Made by a program: the position numbers and the translations under genes | Assembly (NCBI GenBank): GCA_016841205.1 | Contig: JAENZP010000009.1 | Location: 99,554 to 163,553 of the forward strand | DNA length: 64,000 bases | From: Desulfoscipio geothermicus | GTDB lineage: Bacteria; Bacillota; Desulfotomaculia; Desulfotomaculales; Desulfallaceae | Direction of reading: 5' to 3' | The notes under the pieces: generated by a model | Told to the model about the DNA's origin: nothing | What the model saw: the letters and a program-made list of their open reading frames with translations, nothing else | Database searches by the model: none | Part shown: positions 43,414 through 51,479 of the stretch, one piece after another | How positions within the stretch are numbered: position 1 is the stretch's first letter | How the letters are laid out: the number at the start of each line of letters is the position of its first letter

Positions 43414-43436
43414 AGGGTGGTGATTTCCGCCCTTTT
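43414..43436 (+). terminator. Terminator between agrD and the kinase
   Basis: AGGGTGG (43414-43420) pairs with CCGCCCT (43427-43433), then TTTT. It should let agrBD be expressed more strongly than the kinase. Confidence 0.65.
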
Positions 43437-43469
43437 CTTATGATAAAACATCAAAAGAGGGTGATGAGC

Positions 43470-45125
43470 ATGGTAACGGATGATATGCCCTATAGGAAAA
43501 AAGAGCTACAGGAATATTTGCTTACTACACATATGCTTTGCCTTCTGATCGTAATATCTTCACTGGTTCTCAGTAATAAATTTTTCATATCAGCTCAGAT
43601 ATACCCTGTTATCAATGTGCGCTTTTTTATTGTAGCCGGGCTGGTTGCGCTGTGTTTTGTTATACTTTTCAAAACCAATAATAATTCTTTATTAGAAGAT
43701 ATCCATACTATGTCATTTGCCAAGGCAACTTATTTATCTTTTCCCCTGTTGATAACGATGGTTACCCTGCTGGCCGTAAATAACAGCCTTGATGATATCG
43801 AGACCATTTTGCTGCTGCCCGTTCTGGTAGCCGCTTCCATGACCGGTAATACAGGCGGGTTGATTATGTCTACCCTGTGTGCTTTTGGGCTGGTTTTTTA
43901 TAGCACCCATATAAACAGTTTAAATATTTATCAAGCCATGGAAGAAAATCTGCTTTTTATTGGTATGCTGTATGTAATGGGCTGGCTTGTGGGTGGGCTG
44001 ACCAACTTGGAGGCGAACCATCGCAAGCATTTAGTCCATAGCCTGCAATCTCTGACGGAAGAAATCGCCGTCCGGGAGAAAGCCGAAGAACAGCTTAGAG
44101 TAATATCCAGCGCTGTGGAGCAAAGCCCGGTGATGGTGGTTATAGCAGGAACCGACGGCAGGATACAATATGTCAATAACAGTTTTACCCGCATTACCGG
44201 CTATTCGCCGGTAGATGTTGATGGTAAAGAGATTGTAGAATTTTTAGGTGATCGGAACGGAAATTTGGAACAGTTATCAGGGATTCTTAAATCCGGTGGA
44301 AGATGGCAGGGGGAAATAACCGGTCTTAAAAAAAGTGGGGAATATTACTACGAAAATGCTTCCCTTTCTTTCGTGAGGGACTCGGAGGGCCGGATCACAC
44401 ATGTATTAAAAATTGCTGAGGATATAACCGAGAAAAAACAAATGGAAATTGAAATGGCCAAACTGGACCGTCTGAACCTGGTGGGTGAGATGGCTGCAGG
44501 CATAGGGCATGAAATAAGGAATCCCATGACCACGGTGCGTGGTTTTTTACAACTACTGAGCGGTAAAGAGGATTGCCGGAAGTATAATGAATATTATGAT
44601 TTGATGATCCAGGAATTGGACCGGGCTAATTCAATAATTACGGAATTTCTTTCTATGGCCAAAGATAGGCCGGTTAATTATAAAATGCAAAACCTTACAA
44701 AAATTGTAGAGGTCATGGCTCCGCTGATAAATGCTGACGCCATAAATTCAGACAATGTCATTAAACTTGACTTGCAGGAGGTGCCTGACCTGCTGCTTGA
44801 TGAAAAGGAAATCCGGCAGTTACTGTTGAATTTGGCCCGCAATGGGCTGGATTCCATGAAATCAAAAGGAAGTTTGACTATACGAACATTTATGAATAGT
44901 GATGCAGAGATAGTTTTATCAGTAAAAGATCAAGGATGCGGTATTGCTCCGGAGACTCTCGATAAAATTGGCACCCCCTTTTTTACCACCAAGGAAGAAG
45001 GAACGGGCCTTGGTCTGGCAGTTTGTTTCAGTGTTGCCGAACGACATAACGCGACCATAAAAATAGATACCGGTAGTGGAGGCACTACTTTTTTTGTTAT
45101 TTTTAGACAGTCATCTTTTATATAA
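43470..45125 (+). CDS. Membrane histidine kinase with PAS domain (sporulation-kinase-like)
   Basis: 551 residues. Six or so N-terminal membrane helices (about 20-190) are followed by a PAS domain (about 215-335), HisKA dimerisation with the phospho-accepting histidine in GIGHEIRNPMTTVRG, and a HATPase domain (N box NLARNGLDSMK, G1 DQGCGIAPETLD, G2 GTGLGLAVCF). This NtrB/Kin-type core differs from AgrC, whose H-box is distinct, but the position after agrBD suggests it is the peptide receptor. No response regulator is adjacent. Start 43470 is favoured by AGAGGGTG; ATG 43464 and 43440 are alternatives. Confidence 0.86.
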   Translation: MVTDDMPYRKKELQEYLLTTHMLCLLIVISSLVLSNKFFISAQIYPVINVRFFIVAGLVALCFVILFKTNNNSLLEDIHTMSFAKATYLSFPLLITMVTLLAVNNSLDDIETILLLPVLVAASMTGNTGGLIMSTLCAFGLVFYSTHINSLNIYQAMEENLLFIGMLYVMGWLVGGLTNLEANHRKHLVHSLQSLTEEIAVREKAEEQLRVISSAVEQSPVMVVIAGTDGRIQYVNNSFTRITGYSPVDVDGKEIVEFLGDRNGNLEQLSGILKSGGRWQGEITGLKKSGEYYYENASLSFVRDSEGRITHVLKIAEDITEKKQMEIEMAKLDRLNLVGEMAAGIGHEIRNPMTTVRGFLQLLSGKEDCRKYNEYYDLMIQELDRANSIITEFLSMAKDRPVNYKMQNLTKIVEVMAPLINADAINSDNVIKLDLQEVPDLLLDEKEIRQLLLNLARNGLDSMKSKGSLTIRTFMNSDAEIVLSVKDQGCGIAPETLDKIGTPFFTTKEEGTGLGLAVCFSVAERHNATIKIDTGSGGTTFFVIFRQSSFI

Positions 45126-45598
45126 ATTCGGTATTAGTACTATAGCGAAATTACTTATGAGCCATTGCCTGAAGTCATTTTATATTTTTCTTAAGATTGT
45201 TTAACTTTCAACCTTTCAACACCGGCACCTATGAACTATTATCATCCTTAATGATCTGTGCTTTCCGGTCTTCTTGGGATCCCCCGTCTTTATTATGCTA
45301 ACTTGTGATAATATTCGAGTTGAAATGACCACGCCGCCATTTCATATTAAGAACATATAATTTTTTGCAATGGCGCCCTGCCGGCTCTTACCTTTAGCAT
45401 GATCAGCATATTTATTATGACCGCCTGTGGTTTATCAATGTCAGATAACGTGCTCAGGCGGTTGCCTAGCTGCACTGAGAAAATAAATTAATCATAGTAA
45501 ATCAGTAAAAAAAATTATCTGATGAATTTAAATCGGCTTTCCTTATTGGGGCCGGTCTTTTTTTGCCAGTATTATGAAAAAAATACTTTATTATACCT
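45126..45598. other. Intergenic region, low coding potential
   Basis: About 470 bases with no intact gene. It holds a weak inverted repeat, ACCGCCTG (about 45420-45427) with CAGGCGGT (about 45455-45462), and a possible terminator-like T run near 45560. Nothing else supported. Confidence 0.35.
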
Positions 45599-45628
45599 TT
45601 GCTAGACATAAAAATATTAAATTATAAA
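45599..45628 (+). promoter_or_regulatory. Possible SigA promoter of the selenoprotein operon
   Basis: TTGCTA (45599-45604) and TATAAA (45623-45628), 18-base spacer, about 85 bases before the first gene. No operator was recognised. Confidence 0.5.
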
Positions 45629-45714
45629 CATAAAGGATTTACATATTTCAACAAAGAAAATACTTAGAGTTATAAAGTCGAATCATAAAAATTTTTGAAA
45701 GGGGGTCTCATGTT

Positions 45715-46884
45715 TTGCGTCCCGAAACAATGAGAATTGTCGATGACCTGCGTGATCAAAATATACTTAACCTGGAGCATGCCAAAAGAGATAACCAGAA
45801 AATTGTGGGTATGTATTGTGCCTATTCTCCCAAGGAGCTTATCATGGCCGCCGGGGCCCTGCCGGTAGGTCTGTGCGGGACCAGGCAGGAGCCCATTGCA
45901 GCGGCGGAAAAGATACTGCCTCGCAATATCTGTCCGCTAATTAAATCCAGCTTTGGCTTTGCCATTACAGACACCTGTCCCTATTTTCGCCTTTCTGACT
46001 TTGTGATTGCGGAAACCACTTGTGACGGTAAAAAAAAGATGTTCGAAATGCTCAGTGCCTATAAGCCTTTGCATGTGCTGCATCTGCCCCAGGGAAGCAA
46101 CCGGCCGGGGGCCTTAAAATGGTGGGTTGATGAGCTATATTTGCTTAAGGATAAGCTGGAAGAAAATCTAGATATAAAGATCAGCAGGGAGAGCTTAAGA
46201 GAGGCCATTAAACTGGTTAATAAAGAGAGGCTGGCGATGCGGAAGCTGCATGAACTAAATAAAGTGAACCCTGCCCCGCTTAGCGGCATGGATATGCTGA
46301 CCTCCCTCTGGATGAAGGGCTTTAATGTTGACGTTGAGGAAGGTATCGAGCTGATCAACCAGCTGGCCATGGAAGTTGAGGATATCGTACGGCAGGGATC
46401 GTCCCCCTTTGTGGTGGGTACCCCGCGGATCCTGTTGACTGGCTGCCCGGTAGGCCTGGGTTCAGAAAAGGTATTGAGGCTTTTGGAAGAGTGCGGCGGT
46501 AGCGTGGTTTGCCTGGAAAACTGCAGCGGCTTTAAAACAGTAGATACACTGGTGGATGAAGATGAAGCAAGGGACCCAATTGAGGCCATTGCTGAAAAAT
46601 ATTTGCAAATCCCCTGCTCCTGCATGTCGCCCAATGAGGGAAGGTTTGATCTAATCGGCAGGATGATCGATGAATATAATGTCGACGGTGTTGTCGATCT
46701 CACTTGGCAAGCCTGCCATACCTACAACGTGGAGGGAGAAATGCTTAACCGGTATGTTAAGGATAAATGGGATTTGCCATATCTTCATTTGGAAACGGAC
46801 TATTCCACTTCCGACCTGCAGCAGTTGCAAACCCGAATTGGAGCCTTTATTGAACTGCTCAAAAGGAGAAAAGCATTGCCATGA
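45715..46884 (+). CDS. Double-cubane-cluster anaerobic reductase (2-hydroxyacyl-CoA dehydratase D-component family)
   Basis: 389 residues, a single-polypeptide HgdB/YjiM-like protein. Conserved cysteines fit the family: GLCGTRQEP near residue 62, ICPLIKSSFG near 82, DTCPYF near 94, TTCDGKKKMFE near 107, then TGCPVGLGSEK and CLENCSGFK in the second half. Such proteins carry a double-cubane [8Fe-9S] cluster and perform low-potential ATP-driven reductions of small molecules. The start is TTG 45715 behind GGGGG. It overlaps its activase by 4 bases and heads the selenoprotein operon; substrate unknown. Confidence 0.85.
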   Translation: MRPETMRIVDDLRDQNILNLEHAKRDNQKIVGMYCAYSPKELIMAAGALPVGLCGTRQEPIAAAEKILPRNICPLIKSSFGFAITDTCPYFRLSDFVIAETTCDGKKKMFEMLSAYKPLHVLHLPQGSNRPGALKWWVDELYLLKDKLEENLDIKISRESLREAIKLVNKERLAMRKLHELNKVNPAPLSGMDMLTSLWMKGFNVDVEEGIELINQLAMEVEDIVRQGSSPFVVGTPRILLTGCPVGLGSEKVLRLLEECGGSVVCLENCSGFKTVDTLVDEDEARDPIEAIAEKYLQIPCSCMSPNEGRFDLIGRMIDEYNVDGVVDLTWQACHTYNVEGEMLNRYVKDKWDLPYLHLETDYSTSDLQQLQTRIGAFIELLKRRKALP

Positions 46885-47648
46885 TTACAGTGGGCATTGA
46901 TGTGGGTTCTATGACCACCAAGGCAGTGCTGCTGAACGGCCAAATATGGCGCAGTGTGATCAGGCCAACCGGATGCAGCCCCCGGCAGTCCGCCCGGGAT
47001 GCTTTTGATGAGCTTTTACAAGGGACCGGACTCAGAGCCGGAGAGATTAGCCACATTACTGGAACAGGCTATGGCCGTATAGCGCTGGACTTCATTAATG
47101 ATGCCGTGACTGAAATAACCTGCCATGCCAGGGGTGCTCATTATTTAGTGGAAGGGACGGACCTGGTTATTGATATCGGTGGGCAGGATAGCAAGGTTAT
47201 TAAGACTGACGGGCAGGGTAATGTGATTGATTTTGCCATGAATGATAAGTGTGCTGCAGGAACCGGGCGGTTCCTACAGGTAATGGCGTCCGCACTTGGT
47301 GCCGATGTTAGTGAACTGTCTGAATTGTCCCGTGGTGCTGAGCCGGTGGAAATCAGCAATATGTGCACTGTCTTTGCTGAGTCCGAGGTAGTTAGCCTGC
47401 TGGCCCAGGGAGTCGCCAAAGAGAGTATCATTGCAGGCATACATCGCTCGGTGGCCCGTCGGGTGGTTGCTATGACCGGCAGACTGGGCAATGGCAGCAA
47501 GATTACCTTTACCGGTGGGGTGGCCAGAAATGCTGGGGTTAAGGAGTGGTTGGCCGCGGAACTGGGAGCGGAAATTAATGTTGTGCCGGCGTCCCAACTG
47601 GCCGGGGCGCTTGGGGCAGCCCTGCTGGCAAGAGAGACGTCTAAATGA
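46881..47648 (+). CDS. ATP-dependent activase of the double-cubane enzyme (HgdC/YjiL-like)
   Basis: 255 residues, ASKHA fold. TVGIDVGSMTTKAVLL is the phosphate-1 motif, DIGGQDSKVIK phosphate-2, and TFTGGVARN the adenosine motif. Two cysteines that hold the bridging [4Fe-4S] in the homodimer are present in NDKCAAGTGRF and SNMCTVFAESEV. It injects a high-energy electron into the upstream reductase using ATP. ATG 46881 overlaps the preceding stop (ATGA), and the next gene starts 36 bases after its stop. Confidence 0.92.
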   Translation: MITVGIDVGSMTTKAVLLNGQIWRSVIRPTGCSPRQSARDAFDELLQGTGLRAGEISHITGTGYGRIALDFINDAVTEITCHARGAHYLVEGTDLVIDIGGQDSKVIKTDGQGNVIDFAMNDKCAAGTGRFLQVMASALGADVSELSELSRGAEPVEISNMCTVFAESEVVSLLAQGVAKESIIAGIHRSVARRVVAMTGRLGNGSKITFTGGVARNAGVKEWLAAELGAEINVVPASQLAGALGAALLARETSK

Positions 47649-47684
47649 AAGAGGGAGAAACCGTGAGTTAATGGAGGTGCTGCA

Positions 47685-47948
47685 GTGTCTATGGTTAAGG
47701 TGGAGTTTATCAATACTTGACCCGGTTGTGAGGAACATGCTCGGATGATAAAAAATGCTGCCACAAAGTACGGGGATGCCGTGGCAGTTAAAATTTATTA
47801 CGCGGGTAAAGATATGGATTATCTTAAAAAATACGGCATGATAACCAAAGGTACCATGATTGTCAACGGCAGAAAAAAATATGACGTTCTCTCCAGACTC
47901 GTCATTGAAAAAGTTATTGAGGAAGCGGTTAGGGGTAATGGACTGTGA
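47685..47948 (+). CDS. saoT: Thioredoxin-like selenoprotein with U-P-G-C active site (TGA at 47718 read as Sec)
   Basis: 87 residues with TGA (47718-47720) read as selenocysteine. The frame VKVEFINT-U-PGCEEHARMI is a thioredoxin-fold opening: beta strand, then UxxC redox motif, then helix; the remainder (VKIYYAGKDMDYLKKYGMIT, TMIVNGRKKY) is a typical small thioredoxin-like/arsenical-redoxin sheet. Without readthrough the remaining frame (from 47745) lacks the redox motif. GTG 47685 sits 6 bases after GGAGGT; ATG 47691 is an alternative. Overlaps the next gene by 4 bases. The sao symbol follows what I recall of the SAO naming. Confidence 0.88.
47722..47744 (+). promoter_or_regulatory. bSECIS-like hairpin for saoT
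   Basis: Immediately after the TGA: CCGG (47722-47725) pairs with TCGG (47741-47744), one U/C mismatch, then TGTG (47727-47730) with CATG (47736-47739), loop AGGAA with G residues. The stem-loop, about 10 bases past the UGA, is compatible with SelB recruitment though a little close. Confidence 0.65.
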
Positions 47949-49030
47949 TTTTGGAAATAGTGAACAGGATAATTTACGTCTCCATTGATATACTTAATGG
48001 TGCTTCGGTGTGGCTGGTAGCCAGCTTTATTCTGGCCGGTTTGCTGCACAATGTTTTAAGCCCGGAGAAGCTGCAGCGGATGCTGGGTAATACAAATATT
48101 TCATCCATTATTAAGGCTATCTTGTCAGGTATGCTGCTGCCTATGTGCAGCTGCGGGGTAATCCCCCTTGGTCTGGGTCTGTATTATTCCGGCGCCTGTC
48201 TTGGTCCGGCTCTGGCCTTTATGACTGCAACTCCCATCATCAACCCTGCCGCCGTACTGCTGGCCTTCGGTTTTCTGGGACCTCAGATTGCTGCCATTTA
48301 TCTGGTATCCGGGTTTGTGGTGCCGCTGTTCATTGGTATCGTTGGCAACAAACTGGCAGGATCGGAGCTGTATGCTCCCGGTATGGAAAAAGGACTTGAT
48401 TTGGTGGAGCTTGAGTCCGGGGGAAAGGACAGCTTGACACAAAAGCTGCGCGCCGGTTTGGAGTGGGGCTTTATGGATATGGGCGTTTCGGTTAGTAAAT
48501 ATGTCTGCCTGGGCATGCTGCTGGCCGGTTCGATCATAGCGCTGGTTCCCCCAAACTTTATCCAGCAGTATCTGGGTAATCCCGGCCTGCTTTCACTAAC
48601 CGGCATTGCAGTGCTCGGCGCTATTATGTATGTATGTGCCGTAGGACACATACCCTTTATTGCTGCCCTGGTGGCCAGCGGGGCAGCTCCGGGCCTGGCC
48701 ATAACATTTTTACTGACCGGGACGGCTACCAATCTTCCGGAATTAATCAGTATGTATAAATTGATTGGGAGACGGGCGGTGGCTATTTATGCGCTGGTTT
48801 TAATCAGTGCTTCTTTTCTCATTGGTTACCTGACCAATATGCTACTGACTGATTTTGTCCCTTTGTTTAACATATTCGAAACCAAAGACACTGTGAGCAT
48901 GGCTAACAAGTTTATTTTTTCTGCACCGGAATCTTTGAAGTACCTGTGTTCTGTTATTGTTGCAGGGCTGGGAATTTATTCATTTTGGCCGGGCATTAAG
49001 CGTTACCTGGTTAAGGAAAGGACTGCATAA
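47945..49030 (+). CDS. saoE: Efflux permease, DUF318/ArsP-like (SaoE)
   Basis: 361 residues, about ten membrane helices in two related halves. The first half has MLLPMCSCGVIPLGLGLYYS with a Cys-Ser-Cys-Gly motif, also seen in ArsP/YraQ-type permeases, and TATPIINPAAVLLAFGFLG; the second has AVLGAIMYVCAVGHIPFIAAL. Such permeases export organoarsenicals (ArsP) or other thiophilic compounds. GTG start 47945 overlaps the preceding gene (GTGA). In the operon it most simply exports the product of the lyase/reductase chemistry. Confidence 0.82.
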   Translation: MILEIVNRIIYVSIDILNGASVWLVASFILAGLLHNVLSPEKLQRMLGNTNISSIIKAILSGMLLPMCSCGVIPLGLGLYYSGACLGPALAFMTATPIINPAAVLLAFGFLGPQIAAIYLVSGFVVPLFIGIVGNKLAGSELYAPGMEKGLDLVELESGGKDSLTQKLRAGLEWGFMDMGVSVSKYVCLGMLLAGSIIALVPPNFIQQYLGNPGLLSLTGIAVLGAIMYVCAVGHIPFIAALVASGAAPGLAITFLLTGTATNLPELISMYKLIGRRAVAIYALVLISASFLIGYLTNMLLTDFVPLFNIFETKDTVSMANKFIFSAPESLKYLCSVIVAGLGIYSFWPGIKRYLVKERTA

Positions 49031-49503
49031 TGTTCAGCTATAACAAACTGCAGGTCATACTTACATATTTAATGATCATCCTGGTTTGCAGCTGTTGTGA
49101 TAATACGCCGGTGGAAAAAAGTACGGCTGTTGATCGGATAATGCAGAGCGATTCTTTGCTGCAATACTTTATATCCACTCATCCGGCCAAAGAGGTAATC
49201 AAATTCGCCCGGGCTGATGTAAATGACAGTGGTACGGAGGATATGGTGGTGATATATAGAGCAGGACAAGATAAAAACATGATGGAAGTGGTTTTTGATG
49301 TGGCAGGGAAATTACATTGTTCCAACGAAGTTCCGGCCCCGGCCACCAACCAGCTGATCCAATTCAAGGATATCGATAAAAGACCGCCGCTGGAGTTCAT
49401 CGTCCAGGGTATGAAGGACGCCAAGGTAGGTTACGCCATTTACCGGTTGGAGGAAGGCAGGCTGGTTGACCTGTTTGGGGAAGGCATGGAAGATTGCTGT
49501 TGA
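49030..49503 (+). CDS. saoC: Small protein ending in Cys-Cys (Cys-Cys-COOH protein SaoC)
   Basis: 157 residues with an N-terminal hydrophobic segment (lipid-anchor-like, CSCCDNTP near residue 20), then a compact domain (ARADVNDSGTEDMVVIYRAG resembles an FG-GAP/VCBS-type repeat) and a C-terminal EGMEDCC followed by TGA. The terminal vicinal cysteine pair is unusual and would bind soft metals. TGA here is the genuine stop: the reading beyond it (LCKREGDYL then TGA) is short and has no family match. It overlaps saoE by one base (TAATG). Confidence 0.8.
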   Translation: MFSYNKLQVILTYLMIILVCSCCDNTPVEKSTAVDRIMQSDSLLQYFISTHPAKEVIKFARADVNDSGTEDMVVIYRAGQDKNMMEVVFDVAGKLHCSNEVPAPATNQLIQFKDIDKRPPLEFIVQGMKDAKVGYAIYRLEEGRLVDLFGEGMEDCC

Positions 49504-49529
49504 TTATGCAAACGAGAGGGAGATTACTT

Positions 49530-50660
49530 ATGAAAAAATTAAAAAATGTGCTGCTATTCATTGGAACTATACTGGTGTTTTCGCTGCTGGCAGGATGCAG
49601 CGGGGGGGAGAAACCGGTTAGTGAAAACAAGGCGGCTGATGAAGGTATACCGGCAAAAGATAAAGATTATGTAGTGCAATTGGGCTATTACAATTGCGAT
49701 CACATGACAGGAGCCTGTATTGCCAAGGATGCCGGTATATTTGATGAACTTGGACTCAAGGTTAACGTTACCGGCAACGGTAAGGTTCCACAGGCAATGG
49801 CGGCAGGCCAAATGGATGTGGGTTATATAGGCACGGAAGGGCTGATGAGAGCCTTTTTAGCAGGGTCTCCCATTATGGTGGCAGCCAATAATCACCTCGG
49901 GGGCTCATATTATCTGGTAGCGTCCAATAATATTCAAGATGCCAAGCAGCTTGTTGGTAAAAAAGTGGCCTGGGGTTCCAATCCAGAGAAAACCCAGTCC
50001 AACTGGGTACAGATGGCGGAAGATTTAGGCATTCCGGTTGAAGGAGCAAAATACCAGAACTTTGATATGGCGGACAAGGACGAGTACATGACTATGAAGA
50101 CAGGTAAGCTGGATGCCTATCTCTGCTGTGATCCCTGGGGATCGATGGCCGAGTACGAAAAAACAGGGCATATATTGGCTACCTGGCTTAAGCTGCCAAA
50201 TGACGGGTGGGGATCCTGCTGTGTATACTCCATGAGCCAGGATTTTGCGAAAGAGCACTCTGAGTTAGCCCAAAAGATGATATTGGCCCACACTAAAGCC
50301 ATTGAGCATATCTATACCAAACCTGTTCGCTCCGCGGAGATTTTTGCGGAGAACTACAGCGTGCCCATGGAAGTGGCTCTGATGACTATTTATAAAAAAA
50401 CTGTGGGCGAAGGTAGGACGCTGACCTGGAAAGTTGATCTCCAAAACTTTATTGATGAAATTGAATTTGAGAAAAGCAAGGGTACCCTGGAGTCCGCTCC
50501 CGATGTAAATCAATTTATTCAGACTAAACTTCTTGATGAGTGCGGCGCGGACGACTTTGACACATTTATCAATGAAAAGGTTGACCCGGTATTTCCGCAG
50601 GGTATGGCTTACGAGCAGTGGAAGGCCAAAGCTTGTGAGCTTGAAGGTATAAAGGCTTAA
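49530..50660 (+). CDS. ABC-transporter substrate-binding lipoprotein, SsuA/NMT1-like, cysteine-rich
   Basis: 376 residues. Lipobox LLAGCSGG near residue 24, then an SsuA/TauA/NMT1-type type-2 binding fold: YYNCDHMTGACIAKDAGIFD, VTGNGKVPQAMAAGQMDVGYIG, VAWGSNPEKTQSN. It is rich in vicinal cysteines in expected ligand-cleft regions (DAYLCCDPWGS, GWGSCCVYSM) and has NCDH near the N-terminus, suggesting a thiol-bound ligand such as a soft metal complex. ATG 49530 behind GAGGGAG. It presumably delivers its ligand to the downstream permease/ATPase; a second binding protein follows. Confidence 0.85.
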   Translation: MKKLKNVLLFIGTILVFSLLAGCSGGEKPVSENKAADEGIPAKDKDYVVQLGYYNCDHMTGACIAKDAGIFDELGLKVNVTGNGKVPQAMAAGQMDVGYIGTEGLMRAFLAGSPIMVAANNHLGGSYYLVASNNIQDAKQLVGKKVAWGSNPEKTQSNWVQMAEDLGIPVEGAKYQNFDMADKDEYMTMKTGKLDAYLCCDPWGSMAEYEKTGHILATWLKLPNDGWGSCCVYSMSQDFAKEHSELAQKMILAHTKAIEHIYTKPVRSAEIFAENYSVPMEVALMTIYKKTVGEGRTLTWKVDLQNFIDEIEFEKSKGTLESAPDVNQFIQTKLLDECGADDFDTFINEKVDPVFPQGMAYEQWKAKACELEGIKA

Positions 50661-50669
50661 TCTGCATGA

Positions 50670-51479
50670 ATGATTAAAAATGCCGTCTTCTTTTTAGTGT
50701 TCATGCTGGTGGTTGTTGTAATCGGTGCTGAATTCATTCCCCTGGACAGAAATACCGGGAAAGTAGTCATCGGTGCTCCGGATGACTCCGGGGGAATGAT
50801 TATACACTACCTGATCAACAAAAAAGGCTTAAAATACGCCGAGGTGCGGAGCACCTTCGATATATATCCTATCAAAGACTGCTGCACCAGCACCTCTCAA
50901 TGGGCGATGAGCACAGACTTGCTTGATCTTGCAGTAATGTGCCCCGATGCGGCTCGGGCACTTTTAGCCAAGGATAGTCGTTTTGAAATTATAGGGCCTT
51001 TTCTGGTTAATTCAGACATTATTGCCCTAACGCCGGGCAAAGACCCTAAAAAAATAGGCATTACCCAAAACCGTTTATACCAGGAACAGATTGTTGTAGA
51101 AAAGTTTGGTCCAGAATGCTCAGCCGTTCAGATGTTGTCGGCAGCTCTGCCATATGCCCTGGAAAAAAACGCTGTTGATGGGGTGGTAGTTGATGTGTTA
51201 AAAGGGCTGGTGCTCAAAGGCGATAAGTTTTCTACAATTGCAGCCGGTGGTAACAGGGCTACGTATGTGCTGGTGGCACGCCAAAGCTTTATGGGCAGCC
51301 CTGCGTTCAAGCGTTTTATTACTCTTTTTAATCAAGCGGCAGGCGAATTGAACCGCCCGGATATTCTTAGGGAGGAAATTAATAGCTACAGTAACATGGA
51401 CATAACCCGGGAGGATGTGAAAAAGTGGAGCCAATTGGGGATAAAGTTCGTATCTATAATTCCGGTAACCAGCGAGTAA
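50670..51479 (+). CDS. saoB: Second substrate-binding protein, (seleno)protein family SaoB, Cys form
   Basis: 269 residues with an N-terminal membrane anchor (about 3-22). The opening VVIGAPDDSGGMIIHYLINK and the segment KDCCTSTSQWAMSTDLLDLA match a type-2 periplasmic-binding fold with a vicinal Cys-Cys at the presumed ligand site. As I recall, relatives can have Cys-Sec there; here both codons are Cys (TGC TGC), so no readthrough is needed. Its stop overlaps the permease start by one base. ATG 50670 has a weak site, consistent with translational coupling. Confidence 0.78.
   Translation: MIKNAVFFLVFMLVVVVIGAEFIPLDRNTGKVVIGAPDDSGGMIIHYLINKKGLKYAEVRSTFDIYPIKDCCTSTSQWAMSTDLLDLAVMCPDAARALLAKDSRFEIIGPFLVNSDIIALTPGKDPKKIGITQNRLYQEQIVVEKFGPECSAVQMLSAALPYALEKNAVDGVVVDVLKGLVLKGDKFSTIAAGGNRATYVLVARQSFMGSPAFKRFITLFNQAAGELNRPDILREEINSYSNMDITREDVKKWSQLGIKFVSIIPVTSE

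Noticed and set aside
47745..47948. 67-residue ATG-initiated gene as the true product in place of saoT
   Set aside because: It lacks the redox motif and a ribosome site; the longer TGA-containing frame has GGAGGT and a complete fold.
49500..49527. TGA at the end of saoC as a further selenocysteine codon
   Set aside because: Readthrough adds only a few residues before another TGA and nothing family-like; a Cys-Cys end is the known form.
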